From Hafnia paralvei ATCC 29927 (lineage in GTDB: Bacteria; Pseudomonadota; Gammaproteobacteria; Enterobacterales; Enterobacteriaceae), in assembly GCF_001655005.1 (NCBI RefSeq), contig NZ_LXET01000031.1, positions 1-15,809 of the forward strand: 15,809 nucleotides of DNA, written 5' to 3'. The translations under genes and the position numbers were made by a program. Of this stretch, positions 14,742 through 15,809 are shown piece by piece. Within the stretch, counting starts at the first letter, position 1, and every line of letters begins with the position of its first letter. The notes beneath the pieces are model-generated. The model saw nothing but the letters and a program-made list of their open reading frames with translations, made no database searches and was not told the DNA's origin.

Positions 14742-15362
14742 ATGAGTCAGCTTTTTTATATTCATCCCGATAACCCACAGCCGCGCTTGATTAGCCAATG
14801 CGTCGAAGTGCTGCGCAAGGGCGGCGTTATCGTTTATCCAACGGATTCGGGCTATGCATTGGGCTGTATGCTGGGTGAAAAAAACGCTATGGAGCGGATC
14901 TGTCGTATTCGTAATCTGGACAGCAATCATAATTTCACGCTGGTGTGCCGCGATCTGTCAGAGATTTCCACCTACGCGTTTGTGGATAACACCGCGTTCC
15001 GCCTGATCAAGAATAATACGCCGGGTCACTATACCTTCATTCTTAAGGCCACTAAAGAAGTGCCTCGTCGTTTGATGAGCGAAAAGCGTAAGACGATCGG
15101 TTTACGTGTGCCGTCAAATCCCATCGCCTTGGATCTGCTGGCTGCGCTGGGTGAGCCGTTGATGTCGACCACGCTGATGCTGCCAGGCAATGATTTTGCC
15201 GAATCGGATCCGGAAGAAATTCAGGACGCTTTGGGTAAAGTCGTCGATTTGGTTATCCACGGTGGTTTCTTGGGACAGCAGCCAACGACGGTTATCGATC
15301 TGACCGAGGACTCTCCAGAAGTGGTGCGTGTGGGTGCCGGCGATCCGAAGCCCTTCATGTAA
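14742..15362 (+). CDS. yciO: YciO, Sua5/YciO/YrdC-family protein
   Basis: A 206-residue single-domain protein, the same length as E. coli YciO and matching it throughout, e.g. SQLFYIHPDNPQPRLI, RKGGVIVYPTDSGYALGC, NNTPGHYTFILK, EKRKTIGLRVPSNPIA and GGFLGQQPTTVIDLT. The fold binds nucleotides and RNA. The TsaC/Sua5 members make threonylcarbamoyl-AMP for the t6A base of tRNA, whereas the YciO branch has weaker or different activity and its physiological role is unclear. The ATG is well supported by GAGGA about 7 bases upstream. It follows trpH by 56 bases on the same strand with no terminator between, so one transcript is likely. Confidence 0.96.
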   Translation: MSQLFYIHPDNPQPRLISQCVEVLRKGGVIVYPTDSGYALGCMLGEKNAMERICRIRNLDSNHNFTLVCRDLSEISTYAFVDNTAFRLIKNNTPGHYTFILKATKEVPRRLMSEKRKTIGLRVPSNPIALDLLAALGEPLMSTTLMLPGNDFAESDPEEIQDALGKVVDLVIHGGFLGQQPTTVIDLTEDSPEVVRVGAGDPKPFM

Positions 15363-15369
15363 TTTTATG

Positions 15370-15389
15370 GCTGGGGGCAAATCCCCAGC
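15370..15389 (+). repeat. GC-rich hairpin between yciO and the 81-residue gene
   Basis: GCTGGGG (15370-15376) and CCCCAGC (15383-15389) form a perfect 7-bp stem with a 6-base loop. There is no strong T-run after it (GAATTTATAG), so it may act as a partial terminator or mRNA-stability hairpin. The same two arm sequences recur at 15684 and 15783. Confidence 0.6.
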
Positions 15390-15423
15390 GAATTTATAGA
15401 CAGAAAAATGAAAAGGAAATGGT

Positions 15424-15669
15424 ATGTCTCAGATGCTGACTGAGAGTGAAGAACTGGCATCCGATCTGGTTGCTTGCCAACTGGTTATCAAGCAGATTCT
15501 AGACGTTATTGATGTTATCGCGCCAACCGAAGTGCGTGAAAAAATGGCCAAGCAACTGAAGAGCATAAATTTCGATAAGGCCAGCATCGACCCCGTGACC
15601 AAACGCGGTGTGCAAAAAGCCATTGCGCTGATTGAGCTGAAGTTTGCGCAGCAGGAGCAGGCACACTAG
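15424..15669 (+). CDS. Small conserved enterobacterial-type protein, possibly YecF-like (DUF2594)
   Basis: An 81-residue soluble, probably all-helical protein with no signal peptide or membrane segment. The ATG has AAGGAA a few bases upstream. The pattern ELASDLVAC...(L/I)...EVREKMAKQLKSI...KRGVQKAIALIELKF is reminiscent of E. coli YecF (DUF2594), which has ELANEVSCL, LKMEKQL and VKQIKQAY in the same order. The similarity is from memory and weak, so the family assignment is tentative. Function is unknown. It lies 61 bases after yciO, separated by a small hairpin, and its stop codon directly touches the G-run element that fills the right edge of the window. Confidence 0.8.
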   Translation: MSQMLTESEELASDLVACQLVIKQILDVIDVIAPTEVREKMAKQLKSINFDKASIDPVTKRGVQKAIALIELKFAQQEQAH

Positions 15670-15809
15670 GGGGAGGGGGAGTCGCTGGGGGATGTGTAAT
15701 ATTTCGTACGCCTAAAGCACCGAAACAGACATGCACTCCGTGCAGGCGTCCGAGTTGGGGGGCCAATCGCTGCCCCCCAACACCCCAGCTTGGCACCCCC
15801 TTCCAGCCC
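15669..15809. repeat. G/C-run inverted-repeat element at the right edge, possibly a dispersed repeat
   Basis: This 140-base stretch differs from everything else in the window: three G5 tracts in its first 23 bases, then nested inverted repeats. The outer arms are GCTGGGG (15684-15690) / CCCCAGC (15783-15789), with G5 (15675-15679) facing C5 (15796-15800). An inner perfect 9-bp hairpin is GTTGGGGGG (15754-15762) / CCCCCCAAC (15773-15781), and TGCA-ctccg-TGCA lies at 15732-15744. No coding capacity is convincing. A dispersed palindromic or MITE-like element is one reading; a structured mRNA 3' end is another. It may continue past the window. Confidence 0.5.

Overview
The window reads as chromosomal DNA of an Enterobacterales bacterium. 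YebQ, KdgR, YciC, OmpW, TrpABCDEFG, TrpH and YciO are all close to their E. coli counterparts as I recall them. However, trpG and trpD are separate genes rather than the trpGD fusion of E. coli and Salmonella. That, with the gene order, points away from the Escherichia/Salmonella/Klebsiella group and towards a Hafnia-, Serratia- or Yersinia-like lineage. Hafnia is my best guess but it is not proven by the sequence.

Layout. 1-519 (-): 5' part of an exported, Asn/Thr/Pro-rich protein of unknown function. 828-1157 (+): divergent small helix-turn-helix regulator with its own terminator. 1258-2634 (-): yebQ, a 14-TM drug/proton antiporter-type MFS carrier, divergent from kdgR (2857-3645, +), the IclR-family repressor of pectin and hexuronate breakdown. 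3748-4500 (-): yciC. 4619-5035 (-): a CxxCxxCC cysteine-cluster protein. 5323-5961 (+): ompW behind a perfect FNR box. 6093-6407 (-): a BON-domain lipoprotein. 6594-13546 (-): complete trp operon in the order trpL-trpE-trpG-trpD-trpCF-trpB-trpA, with promoter/operator, attenuator and end terminator all visible. 13801 to the right end (+): trpH(rnm), yciO and an 81-residue protein, then a G/C-run-rich inverted-repeat element that reaches the window edge.

How it works together. The trp operon converts chorismate to tryptophan. TrpE/TrpG with TrpD form anthranilate synthase and the phosphoribosyl transferase, TrpCF carries out the next two steps, and TrpB/TrpA form tryptophan synthase. TrpR should bind the operator lying over the -10 box, and an attenuator with a Trp-rich leader peptide gives the second level of control. 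Stop/start overlaps at trpE-trpG and trpB-trpA suggest translational coupling, while the trpG-trpD and trpCF-trpB gaps are unusually wide.

Most of the window is conserved core genome. The less ordinary parts are the divergent exported-protein/HTH module at the left, the long trp leader with a third Trp codon inside the antiterminator strand, several uncharacterised inverted repeats in 5' regions (upstream of yciC and kdgR), and the GC-rich element at the right edge. I found no CRISPR array, transposase, tRNA or rRNA, and no convincing new multi-gene system.
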